Shown here piece after piece: positions 1-6,530 of a stretch of 13,719 nucleotides of DNA (its first letter is position 1; every line of letters starts with the position of its first letter). The notes under the pieces were generated by a model. It was given only the letters and a program-made list of their open reading frames with translations. It made no database searches and was not told the DNA's origin. The translations under genes and the position numbers were made by a program. The stretch is from Flavobacteriaceae bacterium (GTDB lineage: Bacteria; Bacteroidota; Bacteroidia; Flavobacteriales; Flavobacteriaceae), in assembly GCA_018672145.1 (NCBI GenBank), contig JABHGH010000010.1, positions 1 to 13,719 on the forward strand. Direction: 5' to 3'.

Positions 1-22
1 ACCGTTCATTCAATACACAATT

Positions 23-262
23 ATGAAAAATAATATTTATTGGAAAAAAAATATCCGATACATCACCATACTTCTTTCGCTGTGGTTTATCATTTCTTTT
101 GGCTGTGGCATTCTCTTTGTCGAAGAACTTAACACCATAACAATCGGAGGGTTTAAACTCGGATTTTGGTTTGCTCAACAAGGATCCATTTTTGGATTTG
201 TCGGGATTATATTTACATACATCTTTTTGATGAATAAGCTTGACAAAAACTTTAAGAAATAA
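23..262 (+). CDS. DUF4212 family small membrane subunit of a sodium:solute symporter
   Basis: This 79-residue protein has two hydrophobic segments, roughly residues 12-33 and 49-70, separated by a conserved-looking stretch, GILFVEELNTITIGGFKLGF, followed by WFAQQGSIFGF. That pattern, together with the terminal MNKLDK, is the DUF4212 signature as I know it: a short inner-membrane protein encoded directly upstream of VC_2705-type sodium:solute symporters and presumed to be their accessory subunit. The next gene is exactly such a symporter, starting 4 nt after this stop, so the two should be co-transcribed and probably form one transporter. The ATG at 23 gives the usual family length. Only 22 nt precede it in the window, so no promoter can be assigned. 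The assignment rests on recognition of the motif plus context. The exact role of the subunit is not known to me. Confidence 0.9.
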   Translation: MKNNIYWKKNIRYITILLSLWFIISFGCGILFVEELNTITIGGFKLGFWFAQQGSIFGFVGIIFTYIFLMNKLDKNFKK

Positions 263-266
263 ACAA

Positions 267-1928
267 ATGGAACTTCAATATTGGATTTGGATTGCAGTTG
301 GGTTAAGTTTTTCATTATACATCGGAATTGCAATTTGGTCGCGCGCTGCCTCCACAAAAGAATTTTATGTTGCCGGTGGTGGTGTCCACCCCATCGCCAA
401 CGGAATGGCTACAGCCGCAGACTGGATGTCTGCCGCTTCCTTTATATCCATGGCTGGGATTATCTCCTTTGGCGGGTATGATGGCTCCGTCTATCTCATG
501 GGCTGGACTGGTGGATATGTATTATTGGCACTCCTTCTCGCACCCTATCTGCGTAAGTTTGGGAAATTTACTGTGCCCGATTTTATTGGGGATCGTTACT
601 ACTCCAACACTGCACGGTCTGTCGCTGTGTTTTGCACTCTGATTATCTCTTTTACCTATATCGCTGGGCAAATGCGTGGTGTTGGTGTGGTGTTCTCTAG
701 ATACCTCGAAGTAGATATTGTCACTGGCGTACTCATTGGGATGGGAATCGTTTTATTTTATGCGGTTCTTGGCGGTATGAAAGGCATCACCTATACCCAA
801 GTGGCGCAGTACTGTGTGTTGATTTTCGCTTTTATGGTGCCTGCTATATATATATCATTTTTAGTCACTGGCAATGTGGTTCCTCAGCTTGGCTTTGGAT
901 CAAGCGGAGCAGACGGTGTCTATCTCCTAGACAAGTTGGATGGTTTGCATAAAGAACTTGGATTCCATGAATACACCTCGGGAAGCAAGTCTCTATTTGA
1001 TGTTTTCTGCATCACCATGGCACTTATGGTTGGAACAGCTGGACTCCCTCACGTTATTGTTCGCTTTTTCACGGTTAAAAAAGTAAGTGACGCTCGCAAG
1101 TCCGCTGGATGGGCGCTACTGTTCATTGCTATTCTATACACTACCGCACCCGCGATTGCCGTCTTTTCACGCACCAACCTCATTGAAACGGTCAGCAATC
1201 AACCTTACGATGAGATGCCTGAATGGTTTAGTAAGTGGGAAACCACTGGGCTTCTTGGCTTTACTGACAAAAATGAAGATGGACTCATTCAGTACAACGC
1301 CGATACAACAGTCAACGAACTCACCGTTGATGCCGATATCATGGTACTCGCCAATCCTGAGATTGCGCAACTGCCCAACTGGGTTATCGCACTGCTCGCA
1401 GCAGGCGCCCTAGCTGCAGCTCTTTCCACAGCCGCAGGACTCTTGCTCGTCATTTCCTCTGCCGTATCTCATGACTTGCTCAAAAAGATGGTAATGCCTG
1501 AAATTTCAGAGCGAGGTGAACTCATTGCAGCTCGCGTTGCTGCTACTGGAGCAGTATGTTTGGCTGGATGGTTTGGAATCAACCCCCCAGGATTTGTAGC
1601 AGCTACCGTTGCACTCGCCTTTGGACTCGCAGCATCTTCATTCTTCCCTGCAATAGTATTGGGCATCTTTTCGAAAAGAATCAATAAAGAAGGTGCCATT
1701 AACGGTATGCTTGTTGGCATATCTCTTATGCTATTCTATATGTTGAAATTTAAGTTTGGATGGTTTGGTGGTGGAACAAAAGCTGATTGGTGGTTTGGGA
1801 TATCCCCCGAGGGGTTTGGAACCGTTGCTATGATCGCCAACTTTTTGGTCACGCTAGTCGTTAGCCGTCAAACACCTGCTCCGAGTAATGAAATACAAAA
1901 ACTGGTCGAAAACATTCGGAATCCCTAA
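267..1928 (+). CDS. Sodium:solute symporter, VC_2705 / ActP-like subfamily
   Basis: This 553-residue, very hydrophobic protein of about 13 predicted membrane helices belongs to the solute:sodium symporter (SSS) family. Family features include the N-terminal AAGG-type region (FYVAGGGVHPIANGMATAADWMSAASF, residues about 34-60), TYIAGQMRGVGVVFSRYLE, and the helix LAAALSTAAGLLLVISSAVSHDL near residue 385. Between helices, residues about 303-372 form a polar insertion typical of the VC_2705 subfamily. It contains an EF-hand-like DKNEDGLIQYN loop at residues 334-344. The substrate is probably a small organic acid such as acetate, by analogy with ActP, but the sequence does not decide this. I chose ATG 267, four nucleotides after the DUF4212 stop, over an upstream in-frame TTG at 240 that would overlap the preceding gene. 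No strong Shine-Dalgarno precedes it, so coupling to the upstream gene is likely. Confidence 0.92.
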   Translation: MELQYWIWIAVGLSFSLYIGIAIWSRAASTKEFYVAGGGVHPIANGMATAADWMSAASFISMAGIISFGGYDGSVYLMGWTGGYVLLALLLAPYLRKFGKFTVPDFIGDRYYSNTARSVAVFCTLIISFTYIAGQMRGVGVVFSRYLEVDIVTGVLIGMGIVLFYAVLGGMKGITYTQVAQYCVLIFAFMVPAIYISFLVTGNVVPQLGFGSSGADGVYLLDKLDGLHKELGFHEYTSGSKSLFDVFCITMALMVGTAGLPHVIVRFFTVKKVSDARKSAGWALLFIAILYTTAPAIAVFSRTNLIETVSNQPYDEMPEWFSKWETTGLLGFTDKNEDGLIQYNADTTVNELTVDADIMVLANPEIAQLPNWVIALLAAGALAAALSTAAGLLLVISSAVSHDLLKKMVMPEISERGELIAARVAATGAVCLAGWFGINPPGFVAATVALAFGLAASSFFPAIVLGIFSKRINKEGAINGMLVGISLMLFYMLKFKFGWFGGGTKADWWFGISPEGFGTVAMIANFLVTLVVSRQTPAPSNEIQKLVENIRNP

Positions 1929-1940
1929 ACAAAGTGTGTG

Positions 1941-1957
1941 AAAAGCTACCGCTTTTT
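1941..1957 (+). terminator. Candidate intrinsic terminator between convergent genes
   Basis: A perfect 6-bp stem, AAAAGC (1941-1946) with GCTTTT (1951-1956), closes a 4-nt TACC loop and runs into a T tract on the plus strand. It lies 12 nt after the symporter stop and its left arm reaches the helicase stop codon (complement of 1946-1948), so it would serve the symporter unit and perhaps both directions. Assigned from structure and position only. The stem is short, with two G-C pairs. Confidence 0.5.
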
Positions 1958-3337
1958 GTTCCCTTGTTTTTTTGAAAATCTCTTCCCTTTTGAACCGCCT
2001 TTAAAAGGATGATTTCCATCGGAAGGTTTCTTAAACTTCCCTTTGGGTTTTGCTTCTGGTTTTTTTCCAAACTTTTTACCTGGTTTCCCGTCTGGTTTGT
2101 TCGCTGATTTTGCATCTGGCTTTCTACCGTACTTGTTTCCTGATTTTTTGCCTGGCTTTTTGCCATGCTTTTTTGGAGATCGATCTGCCGTACCTTGATC
2201 GTGAAATGGGTGATCTGACTCAACAGGTATCTTCTGGCTAATCAACCGTTCGATGTCGCGAACATATCCCTTTTCTCCACCTGAGCAAAACGAAATAGCC
2301 TCACCAATTTCTTGCGCACGGCCTGTTCGTCCTATGCGGTGTACGTAGGTTTCTGGTACGTTAGGTAGGTCATAATTGACAACCAATGACAACTTACTTA
2401 CATCAATCCCGCGTGCCGCAATATCCGTAGCAACCAACACAGAAAACTTTCCTTTCTTGAAGCGATCTAAGGTTTTCTGACGAGCATTTTGTGACTTGTT
2501 TCCATGAATTGCTTCGGACCTAATATTTGATTTGTGAAGTGACTTCACAATTTTATCGGCACCGTGTTTGGTGCGTGAAAAAACCAAAATAGAAGCGTCA
2601 GGGTTCTCTTCAGCAACGTGTGAAAGCAAATCATTCTTGTTGGCCTTGCTTACATAATAAATCGACTGTGATACTTTTTCAGCAGTGGTTTGTTCAGGAG
2701 CGATTGTAACCCGCTTCGGGTTGTTTAAAATTTGGTCAGAAAGCGCAATAATTGATTCTGGCATCGTGGCAGAGAAAAACAGAGACTGTCTCTTTTCAGG
2801 AAGCTTTCCAATGATTTTTTTAATGTCGTGAATAAAGCCCATGTCAAGCATCTGATCCGCTTCATCCAATACAAAATATTCGATTTGATTTAGACGAATA
2901 TAACCCTGCCCAATAAGATCGAGAAGACGACCAGGTGTCGCAACCAAGATGTCTGCTCCATTTCGCAATGCGCTTGTTTGTTTGTGCTGACGAACACCCC
3001 CAAAGATCACAACGGTTTTAGCGCCGGTAAACTTCGAATAGCTTGCAATGTTATCAGAAATTTGCAACGCAAGTTCTCGTGTGGGCGAAATAATAAGTGC
3101 CTTGAGTTGGCGTCTCCCCTTTTTCTTTTGCTTGTGGTTACTTGTAGATATCCTTTGTAAAATTGGAATCGTAAACGCTGCTGTTTTACCAGTTCCCGTT
3201 TGAGCACTTCCCAACAAATCATGTCCATCAAGAAGAATAGGGATCGCTTGTTCTTGAATGGGTGTTGGCTCGGAATATCCTAGCTTTTCAATTGCTTTAA
3301 GTATCGGAGAGATAATCCCCAGGTCAGAAAATTTCAT
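1946..3337 (-). CDS. DEAD-box ATP-dependent RNA helicase, RhlE-like
   Basis: This 463-residue protein has a complete DEAD-box core: Q motif (F3 and PTPIQ ending at Q28), Walker A AQTGTGKT (45-52), PTRELA (85-90), TPGRLLDL (134-141), DEAD (158-161), SAT (189-191), the second RecA domain with LVFSRTKHGAD, ATDIAARGIDV (303-313) and HRIGRTGR (333-340). It should unwind or remodel short RNA duplexes using ATP in ribosome assembly or mRNA turnover. The core ends near residue 380. Residues 387-463 are a highly basic low-complexity tail built from loosely repeated GKKPGKK-like units, probably a disordered RNA-binding extension. The ATG complementary to 3335-3337 places the Q motif right at the N terminus, as is usual in the RhlE group. 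A degenerate TAnnTTTG box sits 5 nt upstream. The gene is divergent from the SulP gene and convergent with the symporter gene. The RhlE assignment, as opposed to another DEAD subgroup, is likely but not certain. Confidence 0.95.
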   Translation of the reverse strand: MKFSDLGIISPILKAIEKLGYSEPTPIQEQAIPILLDGHDLLGSAQTGTGKTAAFTIPILQRISTSNHKQKKKGRRQLKALIISPTRELALQISDNIASYSKFTGAKTVVIFGGVRQHKQTSALRNGADILVATPGRLLDLIGQGYIRLNQIEYFVLDEADQMLDMGFIHDIKKIIGKLPEKRQSLFFSATMPESIIALSDQILNNPKRVTIAPEQTTAEKVSQSIYYVSKANKNDLLSHVAEENPDASILVFSRTKHGADKIVKSLHKSNIRSEAIHGNKSQNARQKTLDRFKKGKFSVLVATDIAARGIDVSKLSLVVNYDLPNVPETYVHRIGRTGRAQEIGEAISFCSGGEKGYVRDIERLISQKIPVESDHPFHDQGTADRSPKKHGKKPGKKSGNKYGRKPDAKSANKPDGKPGKKFGKKPEAKPKGKFKKPSDGNHPFKGGSKGKRFSKKQGNKKR

Positions 3338-3342
3338 GGCTG

Positions 3343-3350
3343 CGAAGGTA
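3343..3350 (-). promoter_or_regulatory. Candidate -7 box (TACCTTCG) for the DEAD-box helicase
   Basis: On the minus strand TACCTTCG matches the Bacteroidota -7 element TAnnTTTG with one mismatch and ends 5 nt before the helicase ATG. Transcription would then start at or beside the start codon, giving an essentially leaderless mRNA. No clear -33 TTG is seen at the right distance. Confidence 0.4.
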
Positions 3351-3399
3351 GACTTATTGTTTAAATAACTCTCCTTAATCCGTTATTTATTCACTTCAA

Positions 3400-3433
3400 G
3401 GGTTTTAAGCGCTAAATATATGTTCTAAAACCC
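3400..3433. repeat. 8-bp perfect dyad in the helicase-SulP divergent region
   Basis: GGGTTTTA (3400-3407) is the exact reverse complement of TAAAACCC (3426-3433). The 18-nt spacer starts with the palindrome AGCGCT (3408-3413). The dyad sits about 25 bp upstream of the candidate SulP -7 box and between two divergent genes, where an operator would be expected. No T tract follows it, so it does not look like a terminator. Any regulatory role is inference from position. Confidence 0.4.
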
Positions 3434-3456
3434 CGCTTTCTTCTGTTGGATTCCCT

Positions 3457-3464
3457 TACTTTTG
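3457..3464 (+). promoter_or_regulatory. Candidate -7 box (TACTTTTG) for the SulP transporter gene
   Basis: TACTTTTG is a full match to the Bacteroidota TAnnTTTG element. Transcription would begin near 3470, leaving a leader of about 13 nt before the TTG start at 3484. No TTG is visible at the -33 position, so the match rests on the -7 box and its location. Confidence 0.5.
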
Positions 3465-3483
3465 CCGCTTAATTTTTGACAAA

Positions 3484-5073
3484 TTGAAAGCATTTCATTT
3501 AAATAATAATAGTAAGGATTGGAGCATCAAAGATGATCTACTTTCAGGAATCACCGTTGCGCTGGCTCTTGTACCCGAAGCAGTGGCATTTGCCTTTGTC
3601 GCCGGAATATCACCAATCGTTGGGCTTTATGGTGCCTTTTTAATGGGGCTTGTAACTTCTATTTTTGGTGGTCGTCCTGGCATGATTTCTGGGGCGACTG
3701 GGGCTATGGCCGTAGTGATGGTTCACCTTATTCGTGAGGGAAACACCATTGGCGGCAGTGAGTTTGCTGGTCTTCAATTTTTATTTGTCACACTTATATT
3801 CACTGGAATCATTCAAGTGGCTGCAGGTGCATTTCGTCTTGGGAAATTTGTGCGCATGATCCCACACTCCGTGATGATGGGATTTGTCAACGGCTTAGCA
3901 ATTGTCATTTTTCTTTCTCAACTCGGTATGTTTAAAAGTCAAGGCGAATGGCTTGATGGTGCTCCCTTATTGACAATGCTCGGGTTGGTTGCTATTACAA
4001 TGGGTATTATGATTGGTGTTCCCTATATAACCAAAAAGGTTCCTGCTGCACTAACCGCTATTGTTGTCGTGTCGTGTGTTGTGATTTTTGGTGGACTCGA
4101 AACAGAGACTGTCAAATCATTTATCGTAGCTAACGGTGGCGAGGGAATTCAGGCGGGCTTCCCAACAGCTGCCATTCCTGTCATCGATTTCACCATTGAC
4201 AATCTACTCTTTATCCTTCCTTACGCCTTTATACTCGCATCCATTGGCTTGATTGAGTCGCTGATGACGCTCAACCTTATCGATGAACTCACAGACTCAC
4301 ACGGAAGTGGAAACCGCGAATGTGCAGCCCAAGGTTTGGGGAACATCGTTAATGGTTTTTTTGGGGGCATGGGTGGTTGCGCCATGATTGGGCAAAGCAT
4401 CATCAATATCAAATCGGGAGGTCGTGGACGACTTTCGGGGATCACAGCAGCCCTAGCCTTGCTGTTTTTTATCCTTTTTGGAGCAACATACATAGAACAA
4501 ATCCCCATAGCTGCCCTTGTTGGCGTTATGTTTATGGTGGTCATCGGTACCTTTGCTTGGAGCACCTTTAAGGTGTGGAACAAAGTTCCCCGCGCTGATA
4601 TTATTGTCATCTTACTCGTCACAGGATTGACAGTTGCTTTTGATCTCGCCATTGCTGTATTTGCAGGGGTTATTGTCTCTTCCTTAGTCTTTGCTTGGGA
4701 AAATGCAAAACGTATTAGAGCTCGCAAGCGTGTTGATGAACACGGGGTAAAGCACTATGAGATTTACGGACCACTATTCTTTGGATCTATCGAATTATTC
4801 AACAGTAAGTTTGATGTGATCAACGATCCAGACGAGGTGATTATTGATTTTAAAGAGTCGCGAATCACGGATCAGTCTGCCATTGAATGTGTCAATAAGC
4901 TCACCGAACGATATTTGAAAAACAATAAGAATGTTCACCTCCGTCATTTGTCGTCCGACTGTGTGAAGCTTATCAAAAAAGCAGAGAAAATTTGTGATGT
5001 CAATATTTTAGAGGACCCAGACTATTTTGTCGCCATTGACAATTTTAGAAAAGCAAAAAAGGAGATGGCCTAG
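3484..5073 (+). CDS. SulP family inorganic anion transporter with C-terminal STAS domain, BicA-like
   Basis: This 529-residue inner-membrane protein belongs to the SulP (SLC26) family. The transporter domain starts with DLLSGITVALALVPEAVAFA (residues about 18-37), then GLYGAFLMGLVTSIFGGRPG with the SGATGAMAVV motif, and includes NRECAAQGLGNIVNGFFGGM followed by GGCAMIGQS. Residues about 415-525 form a cytoplasmic STAS domain (VIIDFKESRITDQSAIECVN). The GGMGGCAMIGQS...SGGRGRLSG stretch resembles BicA-type Na+/bicarbonate symporters, so bicarbonate is a plausible substrate, with sulfate or another anion also possible. The start is unusual: no in-frame ATG lies upstream of the conserved first helix, and the nearest possible start is TTG at 3484. 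A full-match TACTTTTG promoter box lies 20 nt upstream. The GNAT gene follows after 50 nt in the same direction and may be co-transcribed. Confidence 0.93.
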   Translation: MKAFHLNNNSKDWSIKDDLLSGITVALALVPEAVAFAFVAGISPIVGLYGAFLMGLVTSIFGGRPGMISGATGAMAVVMVHLIREGNTIGGSEFAGLQFLFVTLIFTGIIQVAAGAFRLGKFVRMIPHSVMMGFVNGLAIVIFLSQLGMFKSQGEWLDGAPLLTMLGLVAITMGIMIGVPYITKKVPAALTAIVVVSCVVIFGGLETETVKSFIVANGGEGIQAGFPTAAIPVIDFTIDNLLFILPYAFILASIGLIESLMTLNLIDELTDSHGSGNRECAAQGLGNIVNGFFGGMGGCAMIGQSIINIKSGGRGRLSGITAALALLFFILFGATYIEQIPIAALVGVMFMVVIGTFAWSTFKVWNKVPRADIIVILLVTGLTVAFDLAIAVFAGVIVSSLVFAWENAKRIRARKRVDEHGVKHYEIYGPLFFGSIELFNSKFDVINDPDEVIIDFKESRITDQSAIECVNKLTERYLKNNKNVHLRHLSSDCVKLIKKAEKICDVNILEDPDYFVAIDNFRKAKKEMA

Positions 5074-5114
5074 CAACGATCATACTTTTTTTAGTTGCGC
5101 CGATTTATGTATTT

Positions 5115-5120
5115 TGGAGG
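5115..5120 (+). promoter_or_regulatory. Shine-Dalgarno-like TGGAGG before the GNAT gene
   Basis: TGGAGG ends 3 nt before the ATG at 5124. It is one of the few near-consensus Shine-Dalgarno strings before a gene in this window, although the spacing is shorter than usual. In Bacteroidota such sites contribute little to initiation, so it only mildly supports this start. Confidence 0.35.
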
Positions 5121-5123
5121 CTG

Positions 5124-5807
5124 ATGAAAGAAGCACAAAAGTTAGACAATCCCGTATGGCATTCGCTACGAGAAACGCATAAGGCATTTTCAATCAACAT
5201 CGATAATGTTTTGTTTTACGACCCCATTTATTGCCCTTTTGGTGGGCGCGAAGAACAAGTTCTGACTGTGGAAGCCATTGACCGTTACGCCCAACAGACA
5301 AGCCCTTTATATGTGGTTGGCAAAAAACCTGAATATTCAAATACGATGATTATAGAGGATAATATCCTCTGCAATCAAATGGTCTTAGATCAACCCATAA
5401 ACATGGCTTGCGCAAGCCAAATTAAAACGCTTATCACACAACAGCACAAAAAAGAACTTCTCGAATTGGTCAATGTGGTTCAGCCTGGCTTTATCAAGAA
5501 AAAAACTCCTGATTTAGGTGCCTATTATGGAATCTACAATAATCATCAGCTCGTGGCCTTGGCAGGCGAACGCATGAAAATGAATGGCTATACCGAACTA
5601 AGTGCCGTTGTCACCCACCCTGATCATACAGGTAAAGGATTTGCCAGTCAGTTAATTAAACATGCCACGGACAAGATTTTTGATAATAATCAGACCCCTT
5701 ATCTACACGTCTCCGAACGAAACACTAGGGCAATAAAAGTCTATGAAAAACTTGGATTTACCACTCGTCGCAAAATTTCTTTTTGGCGATTGGCACGCAC
5801 TACATAA
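5124..5807 (+). CDS. GNAT family N-acetyltransferase (FR47-like)
   Basis: This 227-residue soluble protein carries a GNAT fold in its C-terminal half. Motif A is LSAVVTHPDHTGKGFASQLI (residues 159-178), with the acetyl-CoA pyrophosphate-binding TGKGFAS turn. Motif B follows as LHVSERNTRAIKVYEKLGF (194-212). The N-terminal half opens with LDNPVWHSLRETHKAFSI and a YCPFGG segment, as in a group of uncharacterised GNAT proteins. The acceptor substrate cannot be read from the sequence. The ATG at 5124 aligns with the conserved LDNPVW start. The frame stays open upstream to 5049 and reads as a hydrophobic stretch, but contains no ATG. The gene lies 50 nt after the SulP gene on the same strand and may share its transcript. 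Its 3' end faces the tRNA genes. Confidence 0.88.
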   Translation: MKEAQKLDNPVWHSLRETHKAFSINIDNVLFYDPIYCPFGGREEQVLTVEAIDRYAQQTSPLYVVGKKPEYSNTMIIEDNILCNQMVLDQPINMACASQIKTLITQQHKKELLELVNVVQPGFIKKKTPDLGAYYGIYNNHQLVALAGERMKMNGYTELSAVVTHPDHTGKGFASQLIKHATDKIFDNNQTPYLHVSERNTRAIKVYEKLGFTTRRKISFWRLARTT

Positions 5808-5975
5808 TAATGATTTGTTTTGCTAGAAATTAATTTGTGAAATGCGAAAACTACAACCTAGACTGTGAATGTAAGATGGCACAGCCCATTGCACCGTCCT
5901 CTATAATAACCCTCCGTTTCTTAGCCTCTCCAACTGATTATCCTATTTTCTAAAACCAAAAAAATCCCCAAAAAC

Positions 5976-5999
5976 AAAAAATTATTCTTGAGGATAATT
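5976..5999 (-). terminator. Candidate terminator of the tRNA-Gly/tRNA-Leu transcript
   Basis: On the minus strand, immediately after the 3' end of tRNA-Leu, AATTAT (complement of 5994-5999) and ATAATT (complement of 5980-5985) can form a 6-bp A/T stem with an 8-nt loop, followed by a run of Ts. The stem is weak, but the position right after the tRNA and the T tract support termination here. Confidence 0.45.
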
Positions 6000-6000
6000 G

Positions 6001-6085
6001 TACTCGAGGCGGGACTTGAACCCGCACGACCGCAATGGTCATTGGATTTTAAGTCCAACGTGTCTACCAATTCCACCACTCGAGC
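6001..6085 (-). tRNA. tRNA-Leu (anticodon UAA)
   Basis: The minus strand folds as a class II tRNA of 85 nt. The acceptor arm is GCTCGAG pairing with CTCGAGT (G1-U72 wobble) and the discriminator is A. The D arm region is TGGTGGAATTGGTAGACAC. The anticodon stem TTGGA/TCCAA carries loop CTTAAAA with anticodon TAA (complement of 6049-6051). A long variable arm has GACC/GGTC paired, and the T arm is GCGGG TTCAAGT CCCGC. It decodes UUA and UUG. The 3' CCA is not encoded (CAA follows the discriminator), so a CCA-adding enzyme is required. It lies 15 nt downstream of tRNA-Gly and is probably processed from the same transcript. Confidence 0.97.
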
Positions 6086-6100
6086 TTGGACATTAAAAAG

Positions 6101-6172
6101 AGCGAAAGACGGGATTTGAACCCGCGACCCTCACCTTGGCAAGGTGATGCTCTACCCCTGAGCTACTTTCGC
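6101..6172 (-). tRNA. tRNA-Gly (anticodon GCC)
   Basis: The minus strand gives a 72-nt cloverleaf. The acceptor is GCGAAAG with CTTTCGC and the discriminator is T. The D arm is AGCTCAGGGGTAGAGC. The anticodon stem TCACC/GGTGA has loop TTGCCAA and anticodon GCC (complement of 6138-6140). The T arm is GCGGG TTCAAAT CCCGT. It decodes GGC and GGU. CCA is not encoded. It is the promoter-proximal gene of a two-tRNA unit. Confidence 0.97.
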
Positions 6173-6182
6173 AATAGGAACG

Positions 6183-6214
6183 CAAATGTAAGAAAACCAT
6201 CTACATTACTACAA
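6183..6214 (-). promoter_or_regulatory. Promoter of the tRNA-Gly/tRNA-Leu unit
   Basis: The minus strand shows TACATTTG (complement of 6183-6190), a full match to the Bacteroidota -7 element TAnnTTTG, ending 10 nt before the mature 5' end of tRNA-Gly. A TTG at the complement of 6212-6214 lies 21 nt further upstream, about where the -33 element belongs. This is the most complete promoter in the window. Confidence 0.7.
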
Positions 6215-6504
6215 TCAAAAATCTGAAAAAATAATGTAAATCGTAATATAGCAGCTATAGCAAGTCCTCAATTCTAAGAATGACGAACAACTTTATAAAG
6301 AAACTGAATAGCGTGTTGGTTGCAAAAAAGCACCTACTCACCTCTTGCTTTGTCAATGATGGACTTCTCTTTTTTGACTACCATGGCAACCTGCACGTCA
6401 ATTAGGCTTTTCCCTAATTCAAATGAGAAGTTGGTTTACTTTCCCATCATTCAAGCTCTTGATTTTTCAGATTGTTTCGTTTAGATCGTGAACGCGAAAA
6501 ATCA
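6191..6504. other. Gene-free stretch of about 310 bp between the tRNA unit and mutS
   Basis: I see no recognisable gene here. The longest ATG-initiated frame I found by eye (6356-6484, plus, 42 codons) has no family resemblance or start signal. The stretch does hold several small dyads: TATAGC-A-GCTATA (6247-6259), AATTAGG-6 nt-CCTAATT (6400-6419) and TTGATTTTTC/GAAAAATCAA (6459-6468 and 6496-6505, 27-nt loop). AAGCTCTT occurs at 6453-6460 and again at 6515-6522. None has an assignable function. Confidence 0.5.
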
Positions 6505-6530
6505 AAAAAAATAGAAGCTCTTATTTTTTT
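6505..6530 (-). terminator. Candidate terminator at the mutS stop codon
   Basis: A-run plus TA (6505-6513) and TA plus T-run (6522-6530) form a 9-bp all-A/T dyad around an 8-nt loop. On the mutS strand the stem is followed by further Ts. The mutS stop codon lies at the loop/stem junction. A/T-only stems are weak, so this is a suggestion from structure and position. Confidence 0.35.

Noticed and set aside
240..266. TTG at 240 as the symporter start
   Set aside because: It would overlap the DUF4212 gene by 23 bp and add nine polar residues before the conserved N-terminal helix. ATG 267, 4 nt after the upstream stop, is simpler.
1861..2223. 120-codon open frame on the minus strand at the helicase 3' end
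   Set aside because: It is a shifted reading of the Lys/Gly-rich helicase tail (Q/K/N-rich nonsense) and crosses the symporter stop. The helicase frame is continuous with the conserved core.
4221..4727. 168-codon open frame on the minus strand
   Set aside because: It lies wholly antisense inside the SulP gene, has a low-complexity composition typical of reverse-strand reading, and resembles no family. The plus-strand frame carries clear SulP motifs.
5808..5975. Possible small RNA or gene between the GNAT gene and the tRNA terminator
   Set aside because: I found no full-match promoter box on either strand and no frame or stable hairpin of note.
6001..6172. tRNA pair as an integration site for a mobile element
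   Set aside because: No integrase, insertion sequence, or duplicated tRNA 3' end was seen within the window.
6356..6484. 42-codon plus-strand frame in the gap before mutS
   Set aside because: It has no promoter or ribosome site, no recognisable domain, and contains two of the dyads in the gap. Insufficient to call a gene.
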